A stretch of 64,000 nt of DNA, taken from the NCBI GenBank assembly GCA_027574665.1, contig CM050673.1, positions 8,913,420 through 8,977,419 on the forward strand, given 5' to 3'. Every line of letters begins with the position of its first letter. The first letter of the stretch is position 1. The position numbers and the translations under genes were made by a program. The notes beneath the pieces are model-generated. The model was not told the DNA's origin. It made no database searches and was given only the letters and a program-made list of their open reading frames with translations. Source of the stretch: Rhynochetos jubatus (taxonomy: Eukaryota; Chordata; Aves; Eurypygiformes; Rhynochetidae). Shown in pieces: positions 12,370-24,600 of this stretch.

Positions 12370-13680
12370 CAAACCACGAGAAGCTCCAGCCCAAAAGGCA
12401 GCCAAAATGCAGCCCACATCCGGGAGAATCTCAAGAGCAGGGGGTGGAGCAAGCCAGGCCTCAAACCACGAGAAGCTCCAGCCCTAAAGGCAGACAAAAT
12501 GCAGCCCACATCCAGGAGAATCTCAAGAGCAGGGGGTGGAGCAAGCCAGGCCTCAAACCACGAGAAGCTCCAGCCCAAAAGGCAGCCAAAATGCAGCCAA
12601 CATCCGGGAGAATCTCAAGAGCAGGGGGTGGAGCAAGCCAGGCCTCAAACCATGAGAAGCTCCAGCTCAAAATGCAGCCAAAATCCAGCCCACCTCCGGG
12701 AGAATCTCAAGAGCAGGGCGTGGAGCAAGCCAGGCCTCAAACCACGAGAAGCTCCAGCCCAAAAGGCAGCCAAAATCCAGCACACATCCGGGCGAAAATC
12801 AAGAGCAGGGGGTGGAGCAAGGCAGGCCTCAAACCACGAGAAGCTCCAGCCCAAAAGGCAGCCAAAATGCAGCCCACATCCCAAAGAATATCAAGAGAAG
12901 GGGGTGGAGCAAGCCAGGCCTCAAACCACGAGAAGCTTCAGCCTAAAAGGCAGCCAAAATCCAGCCCACATATGGGAGAATCTCAAGAGCAGGGGGTGGA
13001 GCAAGCCAGGCCTCAAACCACGAGAAGCTCCAACCCAAAAGGCAGCCAAAATGCAGCCCACCTCCGGGAGAATCTCAAGAGCAGGGGTTGGAGCAAGCCA
13101 GGCCTCAAACCACGAGAAGCTCCAGCCCAAAATAAAGCCAAACTCCAGCCCACCTCCGGGAGAATCTCAAGAGCAGGGGGTGGAGAAAGCCAGGCCTCAA
13201 ACCACGAGAAGCTCCAGCCAAAAATGCAGCCAAAATGCAGCCCACATCCGGGAGAATCTCAAGAGCAGGGGATGGAGCAAGCCAGGGCACAAACCACGAG
13301 AAGCTCCAGCCCAAAATAAAGCCAAAATGCAGCCCACATCCAGGAGAATCTCAAGAGTAGGGGGTGGAGCAAGCCAGGCCTCAAACCTTGAGAAGCTCCA
13401 GCCCAAAAGGCAGCCAAAATCCAGCCCAACTCCGTGAGCATCTCAAGAGCAGGGGGTGGAGCAAGCCAGGCCTCAAACCACGAGAAGCTCCAGCCCAGAA
13501 GGCAGCCAAAGTCCAGCCCACCTCCGGGAGAATCTCAAGAGCAGGGTGTGGAGCAAGCCAGGCCTCAAACCACGAGAAGCTCCAGCCCAAAAGGCAGCCA
13601 AAATGCAGCCCACATCCGGGAGAATCTCAAGAGCAGGGTGTGGAGCAAGCCAGGCCTCAAACCACGAGAAGCTCCAGCCC
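12370..13680 (+). repeat. Block F, copy 1 (CCCAAAG-tagged block)
   Basis: A distinctive monomer reads CATCCCAAAGAATATC followed by AAGAGAAGGGGG (12880), destroying the CCGG site. It is followed by ACATATGGGAG, an AAAATAAAGCC monomer, and GGGATGGAGC with GGGCACAAACC. The same order recurs at 19850-20700, 21138-21990, 22401-23435 and, from the AAATAAAGCC unit onward, 60045-60350. The tag positions are about 12881, 19968, 21256 and 22913, with spacings of 7087, 1288 and 1657 bp (77, 14 and 18 units plus 0-3 bp). Confidence 0.8.
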
Positions 13681-14689
13681 AAAAGGCAGCCAAAATGCAG
13701 CCCACATGCGGGAGAATCTCAAGAGCAGGGGGTGGAGCAAGCCAGACCTCAAACCACGAGAAGCTCCAGCCCAAAAGGCAGCCAAAATGCAGCCCACCCC
13801 CGAGAGAATCTCAAGAGCAGGGGTTGGAGCAAGCCAGGCCTCAAACCACGAAAAGCTCCAGCCCTAAAGGCAGCCAAAATCCAGCCCACATCCGGGAGAA
13901 TATCAAGAGTAGGGGGTGGAGCAAGCCAGGCCTCAAACCACGAGAAGCTCCAGCCCAAAATGCAGCCAAAATGCAGCCCACATCCGGGAGAATCTCATGA
14001 GCAGGGGATGGAGCACGCCAGGCATCAAACCACGAGAAGCTCCAGCCCAAAAGGCAGCCAAAATCCATTCCACATCCGGGAGAATCTCAAGAGTAGGGGT
14101 TGGAGCAAGCCAGGCCTCAAACCACGAGAAGCTCCAGCCCAAAAGGCAGCCAAACTCCAGCCCACCTCCGTGAGAATCTCAAGAGCAGGGGGTGGAGCAA
14201 GCCAGGCCTCAAACCACGAGAAGCTCCAGCCCAAAACGCAGCCAAAATCCAGCACACATCCGGGAGAAAATCAAGAGCAGGGGGTGGAGCAAGCCAGGCC
14301 TCAAACCATGAGAAGCTCCAGCCCAAAAGGCAGCCAAAATGCAGCCCACATCCGGGAGAATCTCAAGAGCAGGGGTTGGAGCAAGCCAGGCCTCAAACCA
14401 CAAGAAGCTCCAGCCCAAAAGAAAGCCAAACTCCAGCCCACCTCCGGGAGAAGCTCAAGAGTAGGGGGTGGAGCAAGCCAGGCCTCAAACCACGAGAAGC
14501 TCCAGCATAAAAGGCAGCCAAAATGCAGCCCAAATCCGGGAGAATATCAAGAGCAGGGGTTGGAGCAAGCCAGGCCTCAAACCACGAGAAGCTCCAACCC
14601 AAAAGAAAGCCAAAATGCAGCCCACATCCGGGAGAATCTCAAGAGCAGGGGGTGGAGCAAGCCAGGCCTCAAACCACGAGAAGCTCCAG
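13681..14689 (+). repeat. Array segment, mixed variants
   Basis: About 11 monomers lie between block F and the hexamer duplication. They include CCCACCCCCGAGAG near 13790, CTCATGAGCAG (an in-frame TGA) near 13994, and ATCCATTCCACATCC near 14062. The part around 14025-14330 resembles 23505-23810 and 60505-60810. Only satellite is seen. Confidence 0.65.
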
Positions 14690-15690
14690 CCCTAAATGCA
14701 GCCAAAATGCAGCCCACATCCGGGAGAATCTCAAGAGCAGGGGGTGGAGCAAGCCAGGCCTGAAACCACGAGAAGCTCCAGCCCAAAAGGCAGCCAAACT
14801 CCAGCCCACCTCCGGGAGAATCTCAAGAGCAGGGGGTGGAGCAAGGCAGGCCACAAACCACGAGAAGCTCCAGCCCAAAAGGCAGCCAAACTCCAGCCCA
14901 CCTCCGGGAGAATCTCAAGAGGAGGGGGTGGAGCAAGCCAGGCCTCAAACCACGAGAAGCTCCAGCCCAAAAGGCAGCCAAAATGCAGCCCACATCCGGG
15001 AGAATCTCAAGAGCAGGGGGTGGAGCAAGCCAGGCCTCAAACCTCGAGAAGCTCCAGCCCAAAAGGCAGCCAAAATCCAGCCCACATCCGGGAGAATCTC
15101 AAGAGCAGGGGGTGGAGCAAGCCAGGCCTCAAACCACGAGAAGCTCCAGCCCAACAGGCAGCCAAAATGCAGCCCACATCCGGGAGAATCTCAAGAGCAG
15201 GGGGTGGAGCAAGCCAGGCCTGAAACCACGAGAAGCTCCAGCCCAAAAGGCAGCCAAACTCCAGCCCACCTCCGGGAGAATCTCAAGAGGAGGGGGTGGA
15301 GCAAGGCAGGCCTCAAACCACGAGAAGCTCCAGCCCAAAAGGCAGCCAAAATGCAGCCCACGTCCGGGAGAATCTCAAGAGCAGGGGGTGGAGCAAGGCA
15401 GGCCACAAACCACGAGAAGCTCCAGCCCAAAAGGCAGCCAAACTCCAGCCCACCTCCGGGAGAATCTCAAGAGGAGGGGGTGGAGCAAGCCAGGCCTCAA
15501 ACCACGAGAAGCTCCAGCCCAAAAGGCAGCCAAAATGCAGCCCACATCCGGGAGAATCTCAAGAGCAGGGGGTGGAGCAAGCCAGGCCTCAAACCTCGAG
15601 AAGCTCCAGCCCAAAAGGCAGCCAAAATCCAGCCCACATCCGGGAGAATCTCAAGAGCAGGGGGTGGAGCAATGCAGGCCTCAAACCATG
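14690..15690 (+). repeat. Hexamer duplication (552 bp, 6 monomers)
   Basis: Positions about 14730-15140 match 15282-15690 at an offset of exactly 552 bp (six units). Shared tags in order are GGCAGGCCACAAACC, AAGAGGAGGGGGTGG and CAAACCTCGAG. The first tag sits at about 14846 and 15398. The copies look nearly identical over more than four units, so the exchange seems recent. Confidence 0.8.
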
Positions 15691-17599
15691 AGAAGCTCCA
15701 GCCCAAAAGGCAGCCAAAATGCAGCCCACCCCCGAGAGAATCTCAAGAGCAGGGGGTGGAGCAAACCAGGCCTCAAACCACGAGAAGCTCCAGCCCAAAA
15801 GGCAGCCAAAATCCAGCCCACATCCGGGAGAATATCAAGAGCAGGAGGTGGAGCAAGCCAGGCCTCAAACCACGAGAAGCTCCAGCCCAAAAGGCAGCCA
15901 AAATGCAGCCCACATCCGGGAGAACCTCATGAGCAGGGGATGGAGCAAGCCAGGCCTCAAACCACGAGAAGCTCCAGCCCAAAAGGCAGCCAAAATCCAT
16001 TCCACATCAGTGAGAATCTCAAGAGTAGGGGTTGGAGCAAGCCAGGCCTCAAACCACGAGAAGCTCCAGCCCAAAAGGCAGCCAAAGTCCAGCCCACATC
16101 CGGGAGAATCTCAAGAGCAGGGTGTGGAGCAAGCCAGGCCTCAAACCACGAGAAGCTCCAGCCCAAAAGGCAGCCAAAATGCAGCCCACATCCGGGAGAA
16201 TCTCAAGAGCAGGGTGTGGAGCAAGCCAGGCCTCAAACCACGAGAAGCTCCAGCCCAAAAGGCAGCCAAAATGCAGCCCACATCCGGGAGAATCTCAAGA
16301 AGAGGGGGTGGAGCAAGCCAGGCCTCAAACCACGAGAAGCTCCAGCCCAAAATGCAGCCAAAATGCAGCCCACATACAGGAGAAACTCAAGAGCAGGGGG
16401 TGGAGCAAGCCAGGCCTCAAACCACGAGAAGCTCCAGCCCAAAACGCAGCCAAAATGCAGCCCACCCCCGAGAGAATTTCAAGAGCAGGGGGTGGAGCAA
16501 GCCAGGCCTCAAACCACGAGAAGCTCCAGCCCAACAGGCAGCCAAAATCCAGCCCACATCCGGGAGAATATCAAGAGCAGGGGGTGGAGCAAGCCAGGCC
16601 TCAAACCACGAGAAGCTCCAGCCCAAAATGCACCCAAAATCAAGCCCACATCCGGGAGAATCTCATGAGCAGGGGATGGAGCAAGCCAGGCATCAAACCA
16701 CGAGAAGCTCCAGCCCAAAAGGCAGCCAAAATCCATTCCACATCAGTGAGAATCTCAAGAGCAGGGGGTGGAGCAAGCCAGGCCTGAAACCACGAGAAGC
16801 TCCAGCCCAAAATTCAGCCAAAATGCAGCCCACGTCCTGGAGAATCTCAAGAGCAGGGGGTGGAGCAAGGCAGGCCACAAACCACGAGAAGCTCAAGCCC
16901 AAAAGGCAGCCAAACTCCAGCCCACCTCCGGGAGAATCTCAAGAGGAGGAGGTGGAGCAAGACAGGCCTCAAACCACGAGAAGCTCCAGCCCTAAAGGCA
17001 GCGAAAATGCAGCCCACATCCGGGAGAATCTCAAGAGCAGGGGGTGGAGCAAGCCAGGCCTCAAACCACGAGAAGCTCCAGCCCAAAATGCAGCCAAAAT
17101 GCAGCCCACATCCGGGAGAATCTCAAGAGCAGGGGGTGGAGCAAGCCAGGCCTCAAACCTCGAGAAGCTCCAGCCCAAAAGGCAGCCAAAATCCAGCCCA
17201 CATCCAGGAGAATCTCAAGAGCAGGGGGTGGAGCAAGCCAGGCCTCAAACCACGAGAAGCTCCAGCCCAAAAGGCAGCCAAAATGCAGCCCACCCCCGAG
17301 AGAATTTCAAGAGCAGGGGGTGGAGCAAGCCAGGCCTCAAACCACGAGAAGCTCCAGCCCTAAAGGCAGCCAAAATCCAGCCCACATCCGGGAGAATATC
17401 AAGAGCAGGAGGTGGAGCAAGCCAGGCCTCAAACCACGAGAAGCTCCAGCCCAAAAGGCAGCCAAAATGCAGCCCACATCCGGGAGAATCTCATGAGCAG
17501 GGGATGGAGCAAGCCAGGCCTCAAACCACGAGAAGCTCCAGCCCAAAAGGCAGCCAAAATCCATTCCACATCAGTGAGAATCTCAAGAGTAGGGGTTGG
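15691..17599 (+). repeat. 17-monomer HOR segment (1,564 bp period)
   Basis: Positions 15773-16170 match 17337-17730 at an offset of 1564 bp (17 units). Shared tags in order are the CCCCCGAGAG monomer, CAGGAGGTGG, CTCATGAGCAGG and ATTCCACATCAGTGAG (near 16000 and 17564). ATTCCACATCAGTGAG is a useful marker for much of the array; it also occurs near 16735, 18116, 24653, 25205, 25940, 27596, 29619, 35050, 37350 and 42967. Confidence 0.75.
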
Positions 17600-18700
17600 A
17601 GCAAGCCAGGCCTCAAACCACGAGAAGCTCCAGCCCAAAAGGCAGCCAAAATGCAGCCCACATCCGGGAGAATCTCAAGAGCAGGGTGTGGAGCAAGCCA
17701 GGCCTCAAACCACGAGAAGCTCCAGCCCAAAAGGCAGCGAAAATCCAGCCCACATCCGGGAGAATCTCAAGAGCAGGGGGTGGAGCAAGCCAGGCCTCAA
17801 ACCACGAGAAGCTCCAGCCCAAAATGCAGCCAAAATGCAGCCCACATCCGGGAGAATCTCAAGAGCAGGGGGTGGAGCAAGCCAGGCCTCAAACCACGAG
17901 AAGCTCCAGCACCAAAAGGCAGCCAAAATGCAGCCCACCCCCGAGAGAATCTCAAGAGCAGGGGGTGGAGCAAGCCAGGCCTCAAACCACGAGAAGCTCC
18001 AGCCCTAAAGGCAGCCAAAATCCAGCCCACATCCGGGAGAATATCAAGAGCAGGGGGTGGAGCAAGCCAGGCCTCAAACCACGAGAAGCTCCAGCCCAAA
18101 ATGCACCCAAAATCCATTCCACATCAGTGAGAATCTCAAGAGTAGGGGGTGGAGCAAGCCAGGCCTCAAACTACGAGAAGCTCCAGCCCAAAAGGCAGCC
18201 AAACTCCAGCCCACCTCCGTGAGAATCTCAAGAGCAGGGTGTGGAGCAAGCCAGGCCTCAAACCACGAGAAGCTCCAGCCCAAAAGGCAGCGAAAATCCA
18301 GCCCACATCCGGGAGAATCTCAAGAGCAGGGGGTGGAGCAAGCCAGGCCTCAAACCACGAGAAGCTCCAGCCCAAAATGCAGCCAAAATGCAGCCCACAT
18401 CCGGGAGAATCTCAAGAGCAGGGGGTGGAGCAAGCCAGGCCTCAAACCACGAGAAGCTCCAGCACCAAAAGGCAGCCAAAATGCAGCCCACCCCCGAGAG
18501 AATCTCAAGAGCAGGGGGTGGAGCAAGCCAGGCCTCAAACCACGAGAAGCTCCAGCCCTAAAGGCAGCCAAAATCCAGCCCACATCCGGGAGAATATCAA
18601 GAGCAGGGGGTGGAGCAAGCCAGGCCTCAAACCACGAGAAGCTCCAGCCCAAAATGCACCCAAAATCAAGCCCACATCCGGGAGAATCTCATGAGCAGGG
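17600..18700 (+). repeat. Hexamer duplication with a 93 bp marker monomer (553 bp)
   Basis: Positions about 17600-18110 match 18153-18663 at +553 bp (six units plus one base). Each copy holds one 93 bp monomer in which CAGCCCAAAAG has become CAGCACCAAAAG (17911 and 18464). This extra base explains the odd period. The marker is followed by a CCCCCGAGAG monomer in both copies and at every later occurrence. Copy 2 also has CTACGAG (near 18170) and ACCTCCGTGAG (near 18212), which copy 1 lacks. Confidence 0.85.
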
Positions 18701-19849
18701 GATGGAGCAAGCCAGGCATCAAACCACGAGAAGCTCCAGCCCAAAAGGCAGCCAAAATGCAGCCCACATCCGGGAGAATCTCAAGAGCAGGGGGTGGAGC
18801 AAGCCAGGCCTCAAACCACGAGAAGCTCCAGCCCTAAAGGCAGCCAAAATGCAGCCCACATCCGGGAGAATCTCAAGAGCAGGGGGTGGAGCAAGGCAGG
18901 CCACAAACCACGAGAAGCTCCAGCCCAAAAGGCAGCCAAACTCCAGCCCACATGCGGGGAGAATCTGAAGAGGAGGGGGTGGAGCAAGACAGGCCTCAAA
19001 CCACGAGAAGCTCCAGCCCTAAAGGCAGCGAAAATGCAGCCCACATCCGGGAGAATCTCAAGAGCAGGGGGTGGAGCAAGCCAGGCCTCAAACCACGAGA
19101 AGCTCCAGCCCTAAAGGCAGACAAAATGCAGCCCACATCCGGGAGAATCTCAAGAGCAGGGGGTGGAGCAAGGCAGGCCTCAAACCACGAGAAGCTCCAG
19201 CCCTAAAGGCAGCCAAAATGCAGCCCACATCCGGGACAATATCAAGAGCAGGGGGTGGAGCAAGGCAGGCCTCAAACCACGAGAAGCTCCAGCCCAAAAG
19301 GCAGCCAAAATGCAGCCCACATCCGGGAGAATCTCAAGAGCAGGGGGTGGAGCAAGCCAGGCCTCAAACCACGAGAAGCTCCAGCCCTAAATGCAGACAA
19401 AATGCAGCCCACATCCGGGAGAATCTCAAGAGCAGGGGGTGGAGCAAGCCAGGCCTCAAACCACGAGAAGCTCCAGCCCTAAAGGCAGCCAAAATGCAGC
19501 CCAAATCTTGGACAATATCAAGAGTAGGGGGTGGAGCAAGCCAGGCCTCAATCCATGAGAAGCTCCAGCCCAAAAGGCAGCCAAAATGCAGCCCACATCC
19601 GGGAGAATCTCAAGAGCAGGGGTTGGAGCAAGCCAGGGCTCAAACCACGAGAAGCTCCAGCCCAAAATGCAGTCAAAATGCAGCCCACCTCCGGGAGAAT
19701 ATCAAGAGCAGGGGGTGGAGTAAGCCAGGCCTCAAACCTCAAGAAGCTCCAGCCCAAAATTCAGCCAAAATCCAGCCCACATCCGGGAGAATCTCAAAAG
19801 CAGGGGTTTGAGCAAGCCAGGCCTCAAACCACGAGAAGCTCCAGCCCAA
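18701..19849 (+). repeat. Array segment including block E, copy 2 (19089-19630)
   Basis: A 1 bp insertion (CATGCGGGGAGAATC, near 18951) shifts the unit phase. Block E (the AATCTTGGAC-tagged run) then follows at +8099 from 10990-11530. After it come CAAACCTCAAGAAG and GGTTTGAGC variants. Only satellite is seen. Confidence 0.7.
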
Positions 19850-21990
19850 AATGCAGCCAAAATCCAGCCCACCTCCGGGAGAATCTCAAGAGCAGGGCGT
19901 GGAGCAAGGCAGGCCTCAAACCACGAGAAGCTCCAGCACAAAAGGCAGCCAAAATGCAGCCCACATCCCAAAGAATATCAAGAGAAGGGGGTGGAGCAAG
20001 CCAGGCCTCAAACCACGAGAAGCTTCAGCCTAAAAGGCAGCCAAAATCCAGCCCACATATGGGAGAATCTCAAGAGCAGGGGGTGGAGCAAGCCAGGCCT
20101 CAAACCACGAGAAGCTCCAACCCAAAAGGCAGCCAAAATGCAGCCCACCTCCGGGAGAATCTCAAGAGCAGGGGTTTGAGCAAGCCAGGCCTCAAACCAC
20201 GAGAAGCTCCAGCCCAAAATAAAGCCAAACTCCAGCCGACCTCCGGGAGAATCTCAAGAGCAGGGTGTGGAGCAAGCCAGGCCTCAAACCACGAGAAGCT
20301 CCAGCCAAAAATGCAGCCAAAATGCAGCCCACATCCGGGAGAATCTCAAGAGCAGGGGATGGAGCAAGCCAGGGCACAAACCACGAGAAGCTCCAGCCCA
20401 AAATAAAGCCAAAATGCAGCCCACATCCAGGAGAATCTCAAGAGCAGGGGGTGGAGCAAGCCAGGCCTCAAACCTTGAGAAGCTCCAGCCCAAAAGGCAG
20501 CCAAAATCCAGCCCACCTCCGTGAGCATCTCAAAAGCAGGGGGTGGAGCAAGCCAGGCCTCAAACCACGAGAAGCTCCAGCCCAGAAGGCAGCCAAAGTC
20601 CAGCCCACCTCCGGGAGAATCTCAAGAGCAGGGTGTGGAGCAAGCCAGGCCTCAAACCACGAGAAGCTCCAGCCCAAAAGGCAGCCAAAATGCAGCCCAC
20701 ATCCGGGAGAATCTCAAGAGCAGGGGTTGGAGCAAGCCAGGGCTCAAACCACGAGAAGCTCCAGCCCAAAATGCAGTCAAAATGCAGCCCACATCCGGGA
20801 GAATATCAAGAGCAGGGGGTGGAGTAAGCCAGGCCTCAAACCTCAAGAAGCTCCAGCCCAAAATTCAGCCAAAATCCAGCCCACCTCCGTGAGAATCTCA
20901 AAAGCAGGGCGTGGAGCAATCCAGGCCTCAAACCACGAGAAGCTCCAGCCCAAAAGGCAGCCAAAATGCAGCCCACGTCCGGGAGAATCTCAATAGCAGG
21001 GTGTGGAGCAAGGCAGGCCTCAAACCACGAGAAGCTCCAGCCCAAAAGGCAGCCAAAATGCAGCCAACATCCGGGAGAATCTCAAGAGCAGGGGGTGGAG
21101 CAAGCCAGGCCTCAAACCATGAGAAGCTCCAGCTCAAAATGCAGCCAAAATCCAGCCCACCTCCGGGAGAATCTCAAGAGCAGGGCGTGGAGCAAGGCAG
21201 GCCTCAAACCACGAGAAGCTCCAGCACAAAAGGCAGCCAAAATGCAGCCCACATCCCAAAGAATATCAAGAGAAGGGGGTGGAGCAAGCCAGGCCTCAAA
21301 CCACGAGAAGCTTCAGCCTAAAAGGCAGCCAAAATCCAGCCCACATATGGGAGAATCTCAAGAGCAGGGGGTGGAGGAAGCCAGGCCTCAAACCACGAGA
21401 AGCTCCAACCCAAAAGGCAGCCAAAATGCAGCCCACCTCCGGGAGAATCTCAAGAGCAGGGGTTTGAGCAAGCCAGGCCTCAAACCACGAGAAGCTCCAG
21501 CCCAAAATAAAGCCAAACTCCAGCCGACCTCCGGGAGAATCTCAAGAGCAGGGTGTGGAGCAAGCCAGGCCTCAAACCACGAGAAGCTCCAGCCAAAAAT
21601 GCAGCCAAAATGCAGCCCACATCCGGGAGAATCTCAAGAGCAGGGGATGGAGCAAGCCAGGGCACAAACCACGAGAAGCTCCAGCCCAAAATAAAGCCAA
21701 AATGCAGCCCACATCCAGGAGAATCTCAAGAGCAGGGGGTGGAGCAAGCCAGGCCTCAAACCTTGAGAAGCTCCAGCCCAAAAGGCAGCCAAAATCCAGC
21801 CCACCTCCGTGAGCATCTCAAAAGCAGGGGGTGGAGCAAGCCAGGCCTCAAACCACGAGAAGCTCCAGCCCAGAAGGCAGCCAAAGTCCAGCCCACCTCC
21901 GGGAGAATCTCAAGAGCAGGGTGTGGAGCAAGCCAGGCCTCAAACCACGAGAAGCTCCAGCCCAAAAGGCAGCCAAAATGCAGCCCACAT
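19850..21990 (+). repeat. Block F, copies 2 and 3 (14-monomer, 1,288 bp period)
   Basis: Positions 19850-20700 match 21138-21990 at exactly 1288 bp (14 units). Shared variants in order are GGGCGTGGAGCAAGG, CCAGCACAAAAGG, CATCCCAAAGAATATC, ACATATGGGAG, GGGGTTTGAGC, AAATAAAGCC, CCAGCCGACCTC, GGGCACAAACC, and CCGTGAGCATCTC. About nine of the 14 units are conserved. The five units between (20700-21137) resemble HOR B and block E monomers instead, so the period was made by a larger, mosaic exchange. Confidence 0.85.
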
Positions 21991-22029
21991 CCAGGAGAAT
22001 CTCAAGAGCAGGGGGTGGAGCAAGCCAGG

Positions 22030-24600
22030 CCTCAAACCACGAGAAGCTCCAGCCCTAAAGGCAGCCAATATGCAGCCAAAATCTTGGACAATATCAAGAG
22101 TAGGGGGTGGAGCAAGCCAGGCCTCAATCCATGAGAAGCTCCAGCCCAAAAGGCAGTCAAAATGCAGCCCACATCCGGGAGAATATCAAGAGCAGTGGGT
22201 GGAGTAAGCCAGGCCTCAAACCTCAAGAAGCTCCAGCCCAAAATTCAGCCAAACTCCATCCCACCTCCTGGAGAATCTCAAGAGCAAGGGGGTGGAGCAA
22301 GACAGGCCTCAAACCACGAGAAGCTCCAGCCCAAAAGGCAGTCAAACTCCAGCCCACCTCCGGGAGAATCTCAAGAGCAGGGTGTGGAGCAAGCCAGGCC
22401 TCAAACCACGAGAAGCTCCAACCCAAAAGGCAGCCAAAATGCAGCCCACATCCGGGAGAATCTCAAGAGCAGGGGGTGGAGCAAGGCAGGCCTCAAACCA
22501 CGAGAAGCTCCAGCCCTAAAGGCAGACAAAATGCAGCCCACATCCGGAAGAATCTCAAGAGCAGGGGGTGGAGCAAGCCAGGCCTCAAACCACGAGAAGC
22601 TCCAGCCCAAAAGGCAGCCAAAATGCAGCCAACATCCGGGAGAATCTCAAGAGCAGGGGGTGGATCAAGACAGGCCTCAAACCATGAGAAGCTCCAGCTC
22701 AAAATGCAGCCAAAATCCAGCCCACCTCCGGGAGAATCTCAAGAGCAGGGCGTGGAGCAAGCCAGGCCTCAAACCACGAGAAGCTCCAGCCCAAAAGGCA
22801 GCCAAAATCCAGCACACATCCGGGAGAAAATCAAGAGCAGGGGGTGGAGCAAGGCAGGCCTCAAACCACGAGAAGCTCCAGCCCAAAAGGCAGCCAAAAT
22901 GCAGCCCATATCCCAAAGAATATCAAGAGAAGGGGGTGGAGCAAGCCAGGCCTCAAACCACGAGAAGCTTCAGCCTAAAAGGCAGCCAAAATCCAGCCCA
23001 CATATGGGAGAATCTCAAGAGCAGGGGGTGGAGCAAGCCAGGCCTCAAACCACGAGAAGCTCCAACCCAAAAGGCAGCCAAAATGCAGCCCACCTCCGGG
23101 AGAATCTCAAGAGCAGGGGTTGGAGCAAGCCAGGCCTCAAACCACGAGAAGCTCCAGCCCAAAATAAAGCCAAACTCCAGCCGACCTCCGGGAGAATCTC
23201 AAGAGCAGGGGGTGGAGAAAGCCAGGCCTCAAACCACGAGAAGCTCCAGCCAAAAATGCAGCCAAAATGCAGCCCACATCCGGGAGAATCTCAAGAGCAG
23301 GGGATGGAGCAAGCCAGGGCACAAACCACGAGAAGCTCCAGCCCAAAATAAAGCCAAAATGCAGCCCACATCCAGGAGAATCTCAAGAGCAGGGTGTGGA
23401 GCAAGCCAGGCCTCAAACCACGAGAAGCTCCAGCCCAAAAGGCAGCCAAAATGCAGCCCACATGCAGGAGAATCTCAAGAGCAGGGTGTGGAGCAAGCCA
23501 GGCCTCAAACCACGAGAAGCTCCAGCCCAAAAGGCAGCCAAAATGCAGCCCACATGCGGGAGAATCTCAAGAGTAGGGGTTGGAGCAAGCCAGGCCTCAA
23601 ACCACGAGAAGCTCCAGCCCAAAAGGCAGCCAAACTCCAGCCCACCTCCGTGAGAATCTCAAGAGCAGGGGGTGGAGCAAGCCAGGCCTCAAACCACGAG
23701 AAGCTCCAGCCAAAAAGGCAGCCAAAATCCAGCACACATCCGGGAGAAAATCAAGAGCAGGGGGTGGAGCAAGCCAGGCCTCAAACCATGAGAAGCTCCA
23801 GCCCAACAGGCAGCCAAAATGCAGCCCACATCCGGGAGAATCTCAAGAGCAGGGGGTGGAGCAAGCCAGGCCTGAAACCACGAGAAGCTCCAGCCCAAAA
23901 GGCAGCCAAACTCCAGCCCACCTCCGGGAGAATCTCAAGAGGAGGGGGTGGAGCAAGCCAGGCCTCAAACCAGGAGAAGCTCCAGCCGTAAATGCAGCCA
24001 AAATGCAGCCCACGTCCGGGAGAATCTCAAGAGCAGGGGGTGGAGCAAGGCAGGCCACAAACCACGAGAAGCTCCAGCCCAAAAGGCAGCCAAACTCCAG
24101 CCCACCTCCGGGAGAATCTCAAGAGGAGGGGGTGAAGCAAGACAGGCCTCAAACCACGAGAAGCTCCAGCCCTAAAGGCAGCGAAAATGCAGCCCACATC
24201 CGGGAGAATCTCAAGAGCAGGGGGTGGACCAAGCCAGGCCTCAAACCACGAGAAGCTCCAGCCCAAAATAAAGCCAAAATGCAGCCCACATCCGGGAGAA
24301 TCTCAAGAGCAGGGGGTGGAGCAAGCCAGGCCTCAAACCTCGAGAAGCTCCAGCCCAAAAGGCAGCCAAAATCCAGCCCACATCCGGGAGAATCTCAAGA
24401 GCAGGGGGTGGAGCAAGCCAGGCCTCAAACCACGAGAAGCTCCAGCCCTAAAAGCAGCCAAAATCCAGCCCACATCCGGGAGAAAATAAAGAGCAGGGGG
24501 TGGAGCAAGCCAGGCCTCAAACCACGAGAAGCTCCAGCCCAAAAGGCAGCCAAAATGCAGCCCACATCCGGGAGAATCTCATGAGCAGGGGATGGAGCAA
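22030..24600 (+). repeat. Block F, copy 4, and adjoining units
   Basis: Positions 22401-23435 match 12369-13400 at +10032 bp (109 units plus 4 bp), carrying the CATCCCAAAG tag (near 22913), AAATAAAGCC and GGGCACAAACC monomers. It is preceded by a third AATCTTGGAC monomer (near 22079) and by a 1 bp insertion (GAGCAAGGGGGTGG, near 22284). The following part to 24600 has AAGAGGAGGGGG and GGCCACAAACC variants like 14.7-15.5 kb. Confidence 0.7.
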
